A stretch of DNA of 36,562 nt from Clostridium sp. CAG:343 (GTDB lineage: Bacteria > Bacillota > Clostridia > TANB77 > CAG-508), in NCBI GenBank assembly GCA_000431335.1, contig FR888019.1, forward strand, positions 1 to 36,562, given 5' to 3'. Positions 24,042 through 31,794 of this stretch are shown piece after piece. The stretch's first letter is position 1; each line of letters begins with the position of its first letter. The notes under the pieces are model-generated. The model saw nothing but the letters and a program-made list of their open reading frames with translations, ran no database searches and had not been told where the DNA came from. The translations under genes and the position numbers were made by a program.

Positions 24042-24668
24042 ATGAAAGAAAAAGAAATAGAAAGATTAACAAAACTAAAGGAAATAGAAAAAGATTTATA
24101 TGGCAAGGGATTTAAAAATATTTGTGGTATTGATGAAGCTGGAAGAGGACCATTAGCTGGACCAGTTGTGGTAGCAGGTGTAATTATGCCACCTGATTCT
24201 ATGATTGAAGGAGTAAATGATTCTAAAAAGGTTTCTGAAAAAAAGAGAGAAAAGTTATATGATTTAATTATAGAAGAAGCACTTAGTTATTCAGTAGCTA
24301 TTATAGGACATGATGTAATTGATGAGATAAATATTTTAAATGCTACTAAAGCAGGTGTAACACAAGTTGTAGATGGATTAGATTTAAAACCAGATTTAAT
24401 TATTATAGATGCATTAAATCATATTGATACAAGAGGAATTCCATATGAGCCAATAATAAAGGGAGATGCTAAATGTTATAATATTGCAGCAGCTTCTATT
24501 TTAGCAAAGGTGACAAGGGATAGAATTATGAGACAATGGGATGAAATATATCCATGTTATGGTTTTTCAGCTCATAAAGGATATGGGACTGCAAGACATA
24601 TAGAAGCGATAAAGGAATATGGACTTTGTCCAATTCACAGAAGAACATTTACTAAAAATTTTATTTAA
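24042..24668 (+). CDS. rnhB: Ribonuclease HII
   Basis: RNase HII removes ribonucleotides from DNA and RNA-DNA hybrids. The 208-residue product has the signature GIDEAGRGPLAGPVVVAGVI with catalytic Asp31 and Glu32, a further acidic residue in LIIIDALNHID, and the conserved tail block YGFSAHKGYGTARH-x-EAI, with the final basic segment CPIHRRTF. Length is normal. The ATG at 24042 lies 12 bases after the pilin-like gene. Confidence 0.97.
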   Translation: MKEKEIERLTKLKEIEKDLYGKGFKNICGIDEAGRGPLAGPVVVAGVIMPPDSMIEGVNDSKKVSEKKREKLYDLIIEEALSYSVAIIGHDVIDEINILNATKAGVTQVVDGLDLKPDLIIIDALNHIDTRGIPYEPIIKGDAKCYNIAAASILAKVTRDRIMRQWDEIYPCYGFSAHKGYGTARHIEAIKEYGLCPIHRRTFTKNFI

Positions 24669-24894
24669 GAAATTCTAATATTGTTCCAATCATATTCAAA
24701 AAATTATAAAATCATATACATTTTAACTTGAGTGAAAGTGGCACATTTTTATATAAAATTTTCTTATTGAACGTAATGAATAGGATGAAATATTAAATAG
24801 ATTATACCATACTTAATGAGATAGATTTTAACAATTTTAGTAACAATATATACAACTATATTAGTAGAAAGTTATGGAAAATAATTAAAAATAA
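24669..24894. other. AT-rich intergenic stretch, nothing recognised
   Basis: Between rnhB and the next promoter I see no gene, strong hairpin or repeat. No clear terminator for rnhB is visible. Confidence 0.5.
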
Positions 24895-24922
24895 TTGAAA
24901 AAAAACTATAATATGCTATAAT
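24895..24922 (+). promoter_or_regulatory. Promoter of the small membrane protein and cdaA
   Basis: TTGAAA (24895-24900) and TATAAT (24917-24922) with a 16-base spacer, 33 bases before the small gene. Confidence 0.55.
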
Positions 24923-24955
24923 ATATTGGAAAGAGATAAGAAAGGATGAGGAAAG

Positions 24956-25096
24956 ATGAAGAGAAACAAAGAAGAAAAATTAGAAAAAAAACATAGATAT
25001 GATAAAGGTCAAATATTTGTAAAAGTAATGGCTGGATTTTTAGCTTTATTAATGGTAATAGGAACAGTATTTACAATTGTTGCAGCTTTAATATAG
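24956..25096 (+). CDS. Small single-pass membrane protein, 46 residues
   Basis: A short gene with a good ribosome site (GAGGAAAG) before the ATG at 24956. The product has a very basic head of about 20 residues (MKRNKEEKLEKKHRYDKGQ) and one membrane helix, KVMAGFLALLMVIGTVFTI, ending in AALI. Size and layout recall DUF4044/Prli42-type stress-associated membrane miniproteins, but sequence similarity at this length cannot be judged by eye. It lies 19 bases before cdaA and behind a promoter, so it is probably the first gene of the cdaA transcript. Confidence 0.65.
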   Translation: MKRNKEEKLEKKHRYDKGQIFVKVMAGFLALLMVIGTVFTIVAALI

Positions 25097-25115
25097 TAAA
25101 TAATAGGAGAAATAA

Positions 25116-26060
25116 ATGGTAATTAATTTAGGAATGAATTGGGAAAATTTTTATAAAGATAATATAGTAGAATATATAAAATCATTACAAACAAATCCAT
25201 TTGAATTAGTAACTTTAATAATAGATATAACAATAGTAATATTTTTAATGTATTGCTTTTTTAAAATTGTTAGAGGATCTAGAGCTTGGCAATTGATTAA
25301 AGGAATAGCACTTTTGATTATAGCAACATGGATGAGTGGATTATTCAATTTAAAAATTCTAAATTGGATATTAACTGGAATTATGAATTTAGGAGTAATT
25401 GCAATTATAGTTATTTTTCAACCGGAACTAAGAAGAGCTTTAGAACAATTAGGAACAAACAAGTTAACACAGTTTTTTGGTATAGATAAAGATTTGTCAA
25501 CAAAAACAAAAGAAGATATATATAAAGTGGTAATTGCAGCTACAGAGCTTTCAAAAGCAAAAACCGGAGCGCTAATAGTTTTAGAAAGAGATATAAAAAT
25601 ACAAGATATTATAGCAACAGGAATACCTATGAATGCAGAGGTTTCTCCACAACTACTAGTAAATATTTTTGAACCTAAGACACCGTTACATGATGGAGCA
25701 GTAGTAATTTCTGGAAATAAAATAGCTGCTGCAGCTTGCGTTTTGCCTTTAGCAGATGATAAAGACATAGCAAAAGAATTAGGAACAAGGCATAGAGCAG
25801 CAATTGGAATTTCAAAAGAATCAGACAGTATTGTTGTTGTTGTATCAGAAGAAACTGGTAAAATATCAGTTGCAAAAGATGGAACATTAATTGCAGATGT
25901 TAGGGAAGATGTATTAAAGAAGATATTAATTAGTAATATTGTAACTAAGAGATTTTCTGTAGAAAAGAAAGAGAGAAAAAGTAAAGTAAAAGAATTAAAA
26001 GAAAAATGGAAAATGAAAAAGAAAAAAGAAGAGAAAGAAGAGAAAGAAGAGGAAAAATAA
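25116..26060 (+). CDS. cdaA: Diadenylate cyclase CdaA
   Basis: CdaA joins two ATP into cyclic di-AMP, the second messenger for potassium and osmotic balance. Three membrane segments lie within residues 20-100, followed by the DAC domain with both catalytic motifs, D193-G-A (LHDGAVV) and R225-H-R (GTRHRAAIG). The last 40 residues are almost all Lys and Glu. The ATG at 25116 follows AGGAG. In most Firmicutes cdaA is followed by cdaR (YbbR) and glmM. Here truA follows instead, with a weak terminator between. Confidence 0.96.
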   Translation: MVINLGMNWENFYKDNIVEYIKSLQTNPFELVTLIIDITIVIFLMYCFFKIVRGSRAWQLIKGIALLIIATWMSGLFNLKILNWILTGIMNLGVIAIIVIFQPELRRALEQLGTNKLTQFFGIDKDLSTKTKEDIYKVVIAATELSKAKTGALIVLERDIKIQDIIATGIPMNAEVSPQLLVNIFEPKTPLHDGAVVISGNKIAAAACVLPLADDKDIAKELGTRHRAAIGISKESDSIVVVVSEETGKISVAKDGTLIADVREDVLKKILISNIVTKRFSVEKKERKSKVKELKEKWKMKKKKEEKEEKEEEK

Positions 26061-26082
26061 AAGTCGCAAATAGCGACTTTTG
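26059..26082 (+). terminator. Weak terminator after cdaA
   Basis: A 9-bp stem AAAAGTCGC/GCGACTTTT begins at the cdaA stop. The T run is short, so some read-through into truA is likely. Confidence 0.6.
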
Positions 26083-26125
26083 CTTATATTATAGGGGATT
26101 TTTGAAAATAGGAAAGGACAATAAA

Positions 26126-26869
26126 ATGAGAAATATCAAATTAACAATTGAATATGATGGGAAAGATTTTAATGGATGGCAAAAACAACCAGATAAATTA
26201 AATATACAAGGAAATATTGAAAAGGCAATAGAAACTGTAACAGGAGAAAAAGTTGATTTAATGGCATCAGGAAGAACTGATAGAGGAGTACATGCTTTAG
26301 GACAAGTAGCTAATTTTAAGACTAATTCTCAATTGCCTATTGATAAATTTCCGATTGCCATTAATAGTAATTTAAAAAAGTCAATTAGAATTTATTCAGC
26401 AGAGGAAGTAGATGAAGAATTTCATAGTAGACTTTCTTGCAAAAAAAAGACATATAGATATATCATTAATAATTCTAAGTATGGTACAGCTATTTATAGA
26501 AATTTAGAAACACATATTCCTATTAAATTGGATATAGAAAAAATGAAGGAGGCAATAGAATACTTTCAAGGAGAACATGATTTTAAAGCTTTTAAAGCTA
26601 GTGGTACAAGTAGTAAAAGTAGTATTAGAACAATATATAAAGCTGAAGTAAAAGAAATGCCTGATGATAGAATATGGATAGAATTAACTGGAAATGGTTT
26701 TTTGTATAATATGGTAAGAATTATTGCTGGAACATTAGTAGATGTAGGGTTAGGAAAGATAAATCCAGAGGATATTATAAAAATAATAAAATCGAAAAAA
26801 AGGGAGAATGCTGGAAAAACATTACCACCACAAGGTTTATATTTAGTTAAAGTAGAATATTCTAAATAG
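26126..26869 (+). CDS. truA: tRNA pseudouridine(38-40) synthase TruA
   Basis: TruA makes pseudouridine at positions 38-40 of the tRNA anticodon arm. The 247-residue product opens with the family block NIKLTIEYDGKDFNGWQKQP. The catalytic Asp52 lies in SGRTDRGVHA, and the tail has the expected GNGFLYNMVRIIAGTLVDVG. A longer frame begins at 26006 inside cdaA. The ATG at 26126 behind GGAAAGGA is the true start, as it places the family's usual first residues. Confidence 0.97.
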   Translation: MRNIKLTIEYDGKDFNGWQKQPDKLNIQGNIEKAIETVTGEKVDLMASGRTDRGVHALGQVANFKTNSQLPIDKFPIAINSNLKKSIRIYSAEEVDEEFHSRLSCKKKTYRYIINNSKYGTAIYRNLETHIPIKLDIEKMKEAIEYFQGEHDFKAFKASGTSSKSSIRTIYKAEVKEMPDDRIWIELTGNGFLYNMVRIIAGTLVDVGLGKINPEDIIKIIKSKKRENAGKTLPPQGLYLVKVEYSK

Positions 26870-26931
26870 TGATATTAACCAAATAAAGTTGTAAAGCATA
26901 AAATATAGTAAAAAATAAAGGAGAGATAAAT

Positions 26932-27408
26932 ATGAATGTTGATTTACTTATATTTTTTGCTTTGCCAATAGCTACAATTATTGTTTCAATAGCATTGCAA
27001 AAAATCTTAAAATGTCCACCTTTAGTTTCTGCAACTATTTTTGCTATTTTTTTAATTGTTACATTTGTAATTAACAACTTAAATTTTTTAATAGCTACTA
27101 TTGTATATACAATTATTAGTTTCATTACTGCTGTGCTAGTATGTATTAGTTGCAGGTTGATAAGGCATTTAAGAGAAGCTAGAAATTCTTGTAGATGTAA
27201 TAATAAAAATTCAAATGAATTGCTTTCTATAAATAGTAATTGTGGAAATCTTGAAGATGGTAATCTACTTACAATATCTAGTTGCGGTTGCAATCAAGAT
27301 AGTGATACTGCGCTTAATAATGGGTTATCTGCAAGAATAAATGTAATACCTAATTCTAACAATAATGGTAGAACAGGAAATGTTTGTGGATGTTATAGAA
27401 GAAGATAG
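26932..27408 (+). CDS. DUF2651-type membrane protein with Cys/Asn-rich tail
   Basis: A 158-residue protein. The first 80 residues hold three membrane segments in the pattern of the small DUF2651 (YbeF) family. The second half is hydrophilic, rich in Asn, Ser and Cys: about ten cysteines, several as CxC or CGC (SCRC, SCGC, VCGCYRR). Such a tail is not part of the usual short family member and could bind metal or be cross-linked. The ATG at 26932 follows AAAGGAGAG. It stands alone between truA and the transporter gene and is followed by a terminator. Confidence 0.65.
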   Translation: MNVDLLIFFALPIATIIVSIALQKILKCPPLVSATIFAIFLIVTFVINNLNFLIATIVYTIISFITAVLVCISCRLIRHLREARNSCRCNNKNSNELLSINSNCGNLEDGNLLTISSCGCNQDSDTALNNGLSARINVIPNSNNNGRTGNVCGCYRRR

Positions 27409-27416
27409 TATTTTAA

Positions 27417-27459
27417 TAAAGAGTTATTGACATTGAACAGAATAGTTAATAGCTCTTTA
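27417..27459 (+). terminator. Terminator after the DUF2651 gene
   Basis: Arms TAAAGAGTTATT and AATAGCTCTTTA pair with one G-U across a 19-base loop. The right arm overlaps a possible -35 box (TTTACT, then TATGAT 17 bases on) for the next gene. Confidence 0.55.
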
Positions 27460-27512
27460 CTTTTGATTAAAATTATGCTATGATATGAAAACGAAAGAAA
27501 AGGAGAATAGAA

Positions 27513-28355
27513 ATGTTAGAAGTTATAGAAGAGGCTCTAATTGATAGTTTTAAGTTATTACCTTTTTTATTTATTACATATTTAATAATGGAGTATATTG
27601 AACATAAGACAAGTAAAAAATCAAAAGAGGTAATAAAAAAATCAGGAAAATTTGGACCAGCTATTGGAAGCATATTAGGAATATTTCCTCAGTGTGGTTT
27701 TTCAGTTTCAGCAACTAATTTATATGCAGCTAGAGTAATAACATTGGGGACGTTAATTTCAGTATATTTATCTACTTCAGACGAAATGTTACCAATTTTT
27801 ATTTCAGAAGCGGTACCAATTAGTACTATTTTTAAAATATTAGGAATGAAGTTAGTAATTGGAATGATAGCTGGATTTTTAATAGATTTTGTTTTAAGAA
27901 AGAGAAAAGAAGAAGAAAGAATAATAGAAATATGTGAAGAAGAACATTGTCATTGTGAACATGGAATTATAAAATCAGCATTAAAACATACATTAAATAT
28001 ATTTTTATTTATATTAATAATTACAATAATCATTAATATAGCAATACATTTAATAGGAGAAGAAACAATAGCAGGATTTTTACAATATAATCCTATATTA
28101 GGCCCCATAGTTGCAGGGGTTATAGGTTTAATACCTAATTGTGCAGCATCTGTTATTTTAACACAACTATATTTACAAAATGTAATTAGTGCAGCTACTA
28201 TGATTTCAGGCTTATTAGTGGGGGCTGGAGTTGGACTTGCTGTGTTATTTAAGGCTAATAAAAATATGAAATCGAATTTAAAAATTATTGCATTATTATA
28301 TAGTATTGGAGTTATTTCAGGAATAATTATTCAGTTGATAGGAATAACATTTTAA
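27513..28355 (+). CDS. Putative manganese exporter (DUF2899/ArsP_2 family)
   Basis: A 280-residue integral membrane protein of the family annotated as putative manganese transporter or arsenic efflux protein. It has two homologous halves of about four membrane segments each. Each half carries a conserved Cys motif, FPQCGFSVSATNLYAA in the first and IPNCAASVILTQLYLQ in the second. STSDEMLPIFI follows the first motif, and the central loop is His/Cys-rich (EEHCHCEHG), fitting metal binding. AAAGGAG precedes the ATG. No yybP-ykoY riboswitch is seen in the short upstream region. The metal specificity is inferred from the family. Confidence 0.85.
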   Translation: MLEVIEEALIDSFKLLPFLFITYLIMEYIEHKTSKKSKEVIKKSGKFGPAIGSILGIFPQCGFSVSATNLYAARVITLGTLISVYLSTSDEMLPIFISEAVPISTIFKILGMKLVIGMIAGFLIDFVLRKRKEEERIIEICEEEHCHCEHGIIKSALKHTLNIFLFILIITIIINIAIHLIGEETIAGFLQYNPILGPIVAGVIGLIPNCAASVILTQLYLQNVISAATMISGLLVGAGVGLAVLFKANKNMKSNLKIIALLYSIGVISGIIIQLIGITF

Positions 28356-28356
28356 A

Positions 28357-28403
28357 AAACAAATTAGTAGGAGATACTTAAAAAGTTTCCTACTAATTTG
28401 TTT
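28357..28403. terminator. Bidirectional terminator between exporter and VirD4-like gene
   Basis: A perfect 16-bp stem (28357-28372 with 28388-28403) with T and A runs ends both converging genes. Confidence 0.85.
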
Positions 28404-28413
28404 TTTTATAATT

Positions 28414-30735
28414 TTACATCTTTTTCTTTTTAAAATTAACCACAATAGCATCTTCATTATCAAATAAATATTTAGAATCTGTAGTATCTGTTTGAACAGG
28501 ATCTATTTCGTTTTTTTCATCTTTAAAGTCTATATGCTTAAAATCAAATTTTTTGGGAGAATTGTTATTATCTTCAGTAGCTGTTGTAACTCCATCAGAA
28601 TATTTACCAAAATCATAAGTTTTAATTTTATGTGGTTCTTTATATTTTGATTCTAGATATCCAAATCTACCTTGACCAACCATAGGTTTTCCACCAGCAG
28701 ATTTAATTTTATAAGCACAATCCTTTGCACTCATAGTTTGAAGTTTACCTTCTTTAAAGTATTTAACAAAGTCCCATTTTACATTTCCATATTTATCATC
28801 ATATTTCATTTTTCCCATATCCATACTATTGCTATATATCCAATCTCTTTTTGTTCCAAATTCGTTTGACCACCATTGCAATTCACTAAATTCACCATTA
28901 CCAGTAAATATTTTATTAGCACAGTTTGAAAGAATTGTGCTTTTGTAATTCTCTCTTAAATGTGGAGTTTCTAATTGTTGTAAAGATTGAGTAGAAATGA
29001 TTGTACCAACTTTGTATTTTCTATACATTGTAAACATTGCTTCTGTATCTTTACAAATAAAATCAGCAAATTCATCTATATACAAGAAATGAGGAATTCT
29101 AGAACTTTCAACACCAGGTCTCCTTAAAACAGCGTTTTGCATTGCCATCAAGAAAAATAAGCCAAAAGCTTTATGACCTGCAGCTCCTAAATCACCACGT
29201 CTAGTACATAAGAATGTTACATCAGCATTAGCAAGCATTTTGTCAAAGTCCAAATTATTGTGTCTATTACATAAAATACTTTTTATACCAGGGATTCTTA
29301 ATAAATTATCTAATTGACTAATGATTGTATAAAGATATTTTTCTATATTTGATTTTCCTATACTGTTTGCATAAAAATTCTTTTTAAAATAGGCTAATTG
29401 TATACTGTATTTTGATTTTAAATCTTCATTATGTGCTAATATTTCACACATTTTTTCTATTAACTCAAAATTAGTAAACATTTTTAGCATATCCTCTAGG
29501 TTTGGTAGTTTGCCTTCGTTCATTCTAGGATACATTTCTTTTAATAAAATTACTAAATTTTCAATTGCTTGCATTACAATATCTTCTTTATAAGCTTCAT
29601 CAACATCACTGTGAGAAGTATTATACATAGCTTTTAACACAGAAGAAATAGTAATTGCTATTTTTGAAGAATCATCATATACAAAAGGATTTAATCCAAT
29701 TGAATTTTGATTATTTGGATCTATAATGTTATAAGAAAGTCCAAAATTTTTACATACATCAATCATATGACCAACAACTTCATAATCAGGAGCTATAAGA
29801 GTAAGTCCTAGATTTTTATAAGTAATTTCATTTCCCATGCTACTTAATATCATTTTTTTCATATAAGTTTTATAAATTGTTTCTTTATTTTCTATAGGTG
29901 ATAACATATTTAAATTAAAGTTCTGATTTAAATAATCATTATCGTATGGAGCATTTAAAACTGCAATATTAGTTCTTAAAGCAGTAAATCCCATTTCCTT
30001 TGAAACTTCTTTATAAAAGTATTTTCTTTCTAAATCTCTGGCCATTAATGGTTCATATACTTGAGAAGTTTTTCCAGATCCAGAGCCACCACAAACAAAT
30101 AAAGATTGATATCTTGAAGATTCTGGAATTGTAACAGCTTTTCCTGTTTCTACATCATAGCACAAATATACTTCAGCAGTATAAGGACCGGTACCTTCTT
30201 TTTTGTTAGATAAGTTAATTCCACCATAATCCCAAATAGAACGTAGTTGATCTTTACTATCATTAATACCAAAGAATAACCATTTAAATAAAGGAAATAT
30301 TGTAGCAAGAGGTAAGTATAAAGAAATACTAACCATAGCAGGTGTTACTAAATCAGAAAAATCAGTAATAAGTTCTGTATAATTAGGAACAGATAAAAGT
30401 AATAGCCATGCACCTTGATTTAGCCATTGTGTAAACATTGATAATGCTATGATATAAAGTCCAATTATATATATATAAAATAATGTTACCTTTTTTGATT
30501 TTGAAGTTGCAAATTTTGAAGCACCAGAGAATAAATAAGCAAATACTGGACAAGCTAATGCAAATGTATATTGTATTGGCCCCCAATAAGAATAAGAAAC
30601 TCCAGTAAATATCATTAATAACATTTCTACAATTCTATCTACCGCTAAATATACTGTAATTAATGTTAGTGTATAAGTAGCAAATGTATTTCTATCTGTA
30701 TTTAATAATTTTAAAAATTTATCAATATATTTCAT
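28414..30735 (-). CDS. VirD4/TraG-type conjugative coupling ATPase
   Basis: A 773-residue membrane ATPase of the type IV secretion coupling family, proteins that recruit DNA-relaxase complexes to a secretion channel. Three to four membrane segments lie in the first 160 residues. Walker A is GGSGSGKTS at about 213-220 and Walker B is FLYIDEFADF at about 549-557. The TraM-recognition region includes STQSLQQLETPHLRENY. The C-terminal 100 residues are Lys/Asp-rich and probably disordered. The ATG at 30735 is preceded only by GAAAGGA. No relaxase, VirB4 or other transfer gene lies nearby, and base composition matches the neighbours. It may be an old chromosomal descendant with another job, or a remnant of an integrated element. 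Confidence 0.88.
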   Translation of the reverse strand: MKYIDKFLKLLNTDRNTFATYTLTLITVYLAVDRIVEMLLMIFTGVSYSYWGPIQYTFALACPVFAYLFSGASKFATSKSKKVTLFYIYIIGLYIIALSMFTQWLNQGAWLLLLSVPNYTELITDFSDLVTPAMVSISLYLPLATIFPLFKWLFFGINDSKDQLRSIWDYGGINLSNKKEGTGPYTAEVYLCYDVETGKAVTIPESSRYQSLFVCGGSGSGKTSQVYEPLMARDLERKYFYKEVSKEMGFTALRTNIAVLNAPYDNDYLNQNFNLNMLSPIENKETIYKTYMKKMILSSMGNEITYKNLGLTLIAPDYEVVGHMIDVCKNFGLSYNIIDPNNQNSIGLNPFVYDDSSKIAITISSVLKAMYNTSHSDVDEAYKEDIVMQAIENLVILLKEMYPRMNEGKLPNLEDMLKMFTNFELIEKMCEILAHNEDLKSKYSIQLAYFKKNFYANSIGKSNIEKYLYTIISQLDNLLRIPGIKSILCNRHNNLDFDKMLANADVTFLCTRRGDLGAAGHKAFGLFFLMAMQNAVLRRPGVESSRIPHFLYIDEFADFICKDTEAMFTMYRKYKVGTIISTQSLQQLETPHLRENYKSTILSNCANKIFTGNGEFSELQWWSNEFGTKRDWIYSNSMDMGKMKYDDKYGNVKWDFVKYFKEGKLQTMSAKDCAYKIKSAGGKPMVGQGRFGYLESKYKEPHKIKTYDFGKYSDGVTTATEDNNNSPKKFDFKHIDFKDEKNEIDPVQTDTTDSKYLFDNEDAIVVNFKKKKM

Positions 30736-30959
30736 TTTAAAAATCCTTTCATTCTAATAAAACATACATATATATTATCCTATAAATTCGGCAAAAAAAC
30801 AAGTAGTTTGACTAAAATAATGGGAATTTTTGTTACAGTTTTGTAAAAAATTTTCTATTTTTCATTCTAATCAGACGTCATTAAATAAAATTTAATTGTT
30901 ATAGTATGAGCCAAAACCTGTACATCATAATCATTTTGTATTGAACTGTAACGAGTTTT

Positions 30960-30989
30960 TTGAATAAAAAGGTAATTTATGAATATACT
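30960..30989 (+). promoter_or_regulatory. Promoter of yaaL
   Basis: TTGAAT (30960-30965) and TATACT (30984-30989) with an 18-base spacer. The remaining 220 bases back to 30736 show nothing else recognisable. Confidence 0.5.
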
Positions 30990-31023
30990 AAAAATAATAT
31001 AAATGGATAAGAGAGGAAGATAT

Positions 31024-31305
31024 ATGGAAGAATATATAAAAGAGTATAAAATAATAGAAAAAACAGAAATACAAAAAGAAATAGAATTAATTAAAACAAT
31101 TATTGATACAAGAGAAAAATTAAAAAGAGATAACAAAAATTTTGAATATGCGCAAGGAGATCTTGTTGATTATTATACTTATCAAATTAAAGCAAATCAA
31201 GCGAAATTAGACTATTTAATTAAACTTGCTAAAACAAATGGAATTCAAGTAGATATGGTAAATGATAAAAAATTCACTTTCTTAGAGAGTGAAGAAGCAG
31301 GTTAA
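31024..31305 (+). CDS. yaaL: DUF2508 (YaaL) family protein
   Basis: A 93-residue, largely helical cytoplasmic protein of the DUF2508 family. The family pattern is seen in YAQGDLVDYYTYQIKANQAKLDYLIKLAKTNG. No function is established. The frame reaches an ATG at 31003, but GAGGAAG lies before the ATG at 31024, which is taken as start. yaaL directly precedes bofA in Bacillus and many Clostridia, and that order is kept here with a 150-base gap. Confidence 0.8.
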   Translation: MEEYIKEYKIIEKTEIQKEIELIKTIIDTREKLKRDNKNFEYAQGDLVDYYTYQIKANQAKLDYLIKLAKTNGIQVDMVNDKKFTFLESEEAG

Positions 31306-31385
31306 AGTAATATTTGTCCAAACAATAACATACACATGGTAATAAGAAAATTTTATAACATAAAAATCATGTAGAAATAAAGACA

Positions 31386-31414
31386 TTGACTTAAAAATGT
31401 TTAAAAGATATTAA
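31386..31414 (+). promoter_or_regulatory. Possible promoter of bofA
   Basis: TTGACT (31386-31391) and TATTAA (31409-31414) with a 17-base spacer. A sporulation sigma factor may be used instead. Confidence 0.4.
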
Positions 31415-31455
31415 TGTTAGTCTTTATTCTATGTTTTTAGTTTGGAGTGAAGTAT

Positions 31456-31716
31456 ATGGACAATAATTTAATTACATATTTAGCATGTATATGTTTTATT
31501 TTTTTATTTGGAAAATTATTTATAGTACCTTTAAAGAAAATATTAAAATTAATTTTAAATTCTATTCTTGGAGGAATTAGTATTTATATTATTAATTTAG
31601 TAGGAGCTAATTTTGGATTCCATATTGGTTTAAATTTTTTTACAAGTGTTATAATTGGGTTATTAGGATTACCAGGAGCAATTTGTTTAATAATTGTTAA
31701 GTTATTAATTGGTTGA
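31456..31716 (+). CDS. bofA: Pro-sigma-K processing inhibitor BofA
   Basis: BofA sits in the outer forespore membrane and holds the SpoIVFB protease inactive until the forespore signals, which times sigma-K activation. The 86-residue product is nearly all hydrophobic, with the family sequence LILNSILGGISIYIINLVG, the conserved Asn and Gly residues, and the tail NFFTSVIIGLLGLPGAI. A GTG at 31447 is in frame but lies next to the ribosome site TTTGGAG, so the ATG at 31456 is the start. It follows yaaL, as in Bacillus, and ends at a terminator shared with glmS. Confidence 0.9.
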   Translation: MDNNLITYLACICFIFLFGKLFIVPLKKILKLILNSILGGISIYIINLVGANFGFHIGLNFFTSVIIGLLGLPGAICLIIVKLLIG

Positions 31717-31747
31717 TATTGTTTAATAATTTACTATAAATTAATGC

Positions 31748-31788
31748 AAAAAAACCTTAGATGCTTTAAAAATATCTAAGGTTTTTTT
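31748..31788. terminator. Bidirectional terminator between bofA and glmS
   Basis: A perfect 15-bp stem (31748-31762 with 31774-31788) with seven As before and seven Ts after serves both converging genes. Confidence 0.9.
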
Positions 31789-31794
31789 AATTTA

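Noticed and set aside
23776..24106. Hydrophobic minus-strand ORFs rich in Leu, Phe and Tyr
   Set aside because: They are antisense images of AT-rich coding sequence (pilin-like gene and rnhB start), with no ribosome sites.
27409..27512. A yybP-ykoY manganese riboswitch before the exporter gene
   Set aside because: The gap is only about 100 bases and is filled by a terminator and promoter. The riboswitch core motifs are absent.
30867..31136. A minus-strand hydrophobic ORF upstream of yaaL
   Set aside because: It is the complement of the Lys/Glu-rich yaaL codons. Such shadows are frequent in this composition.
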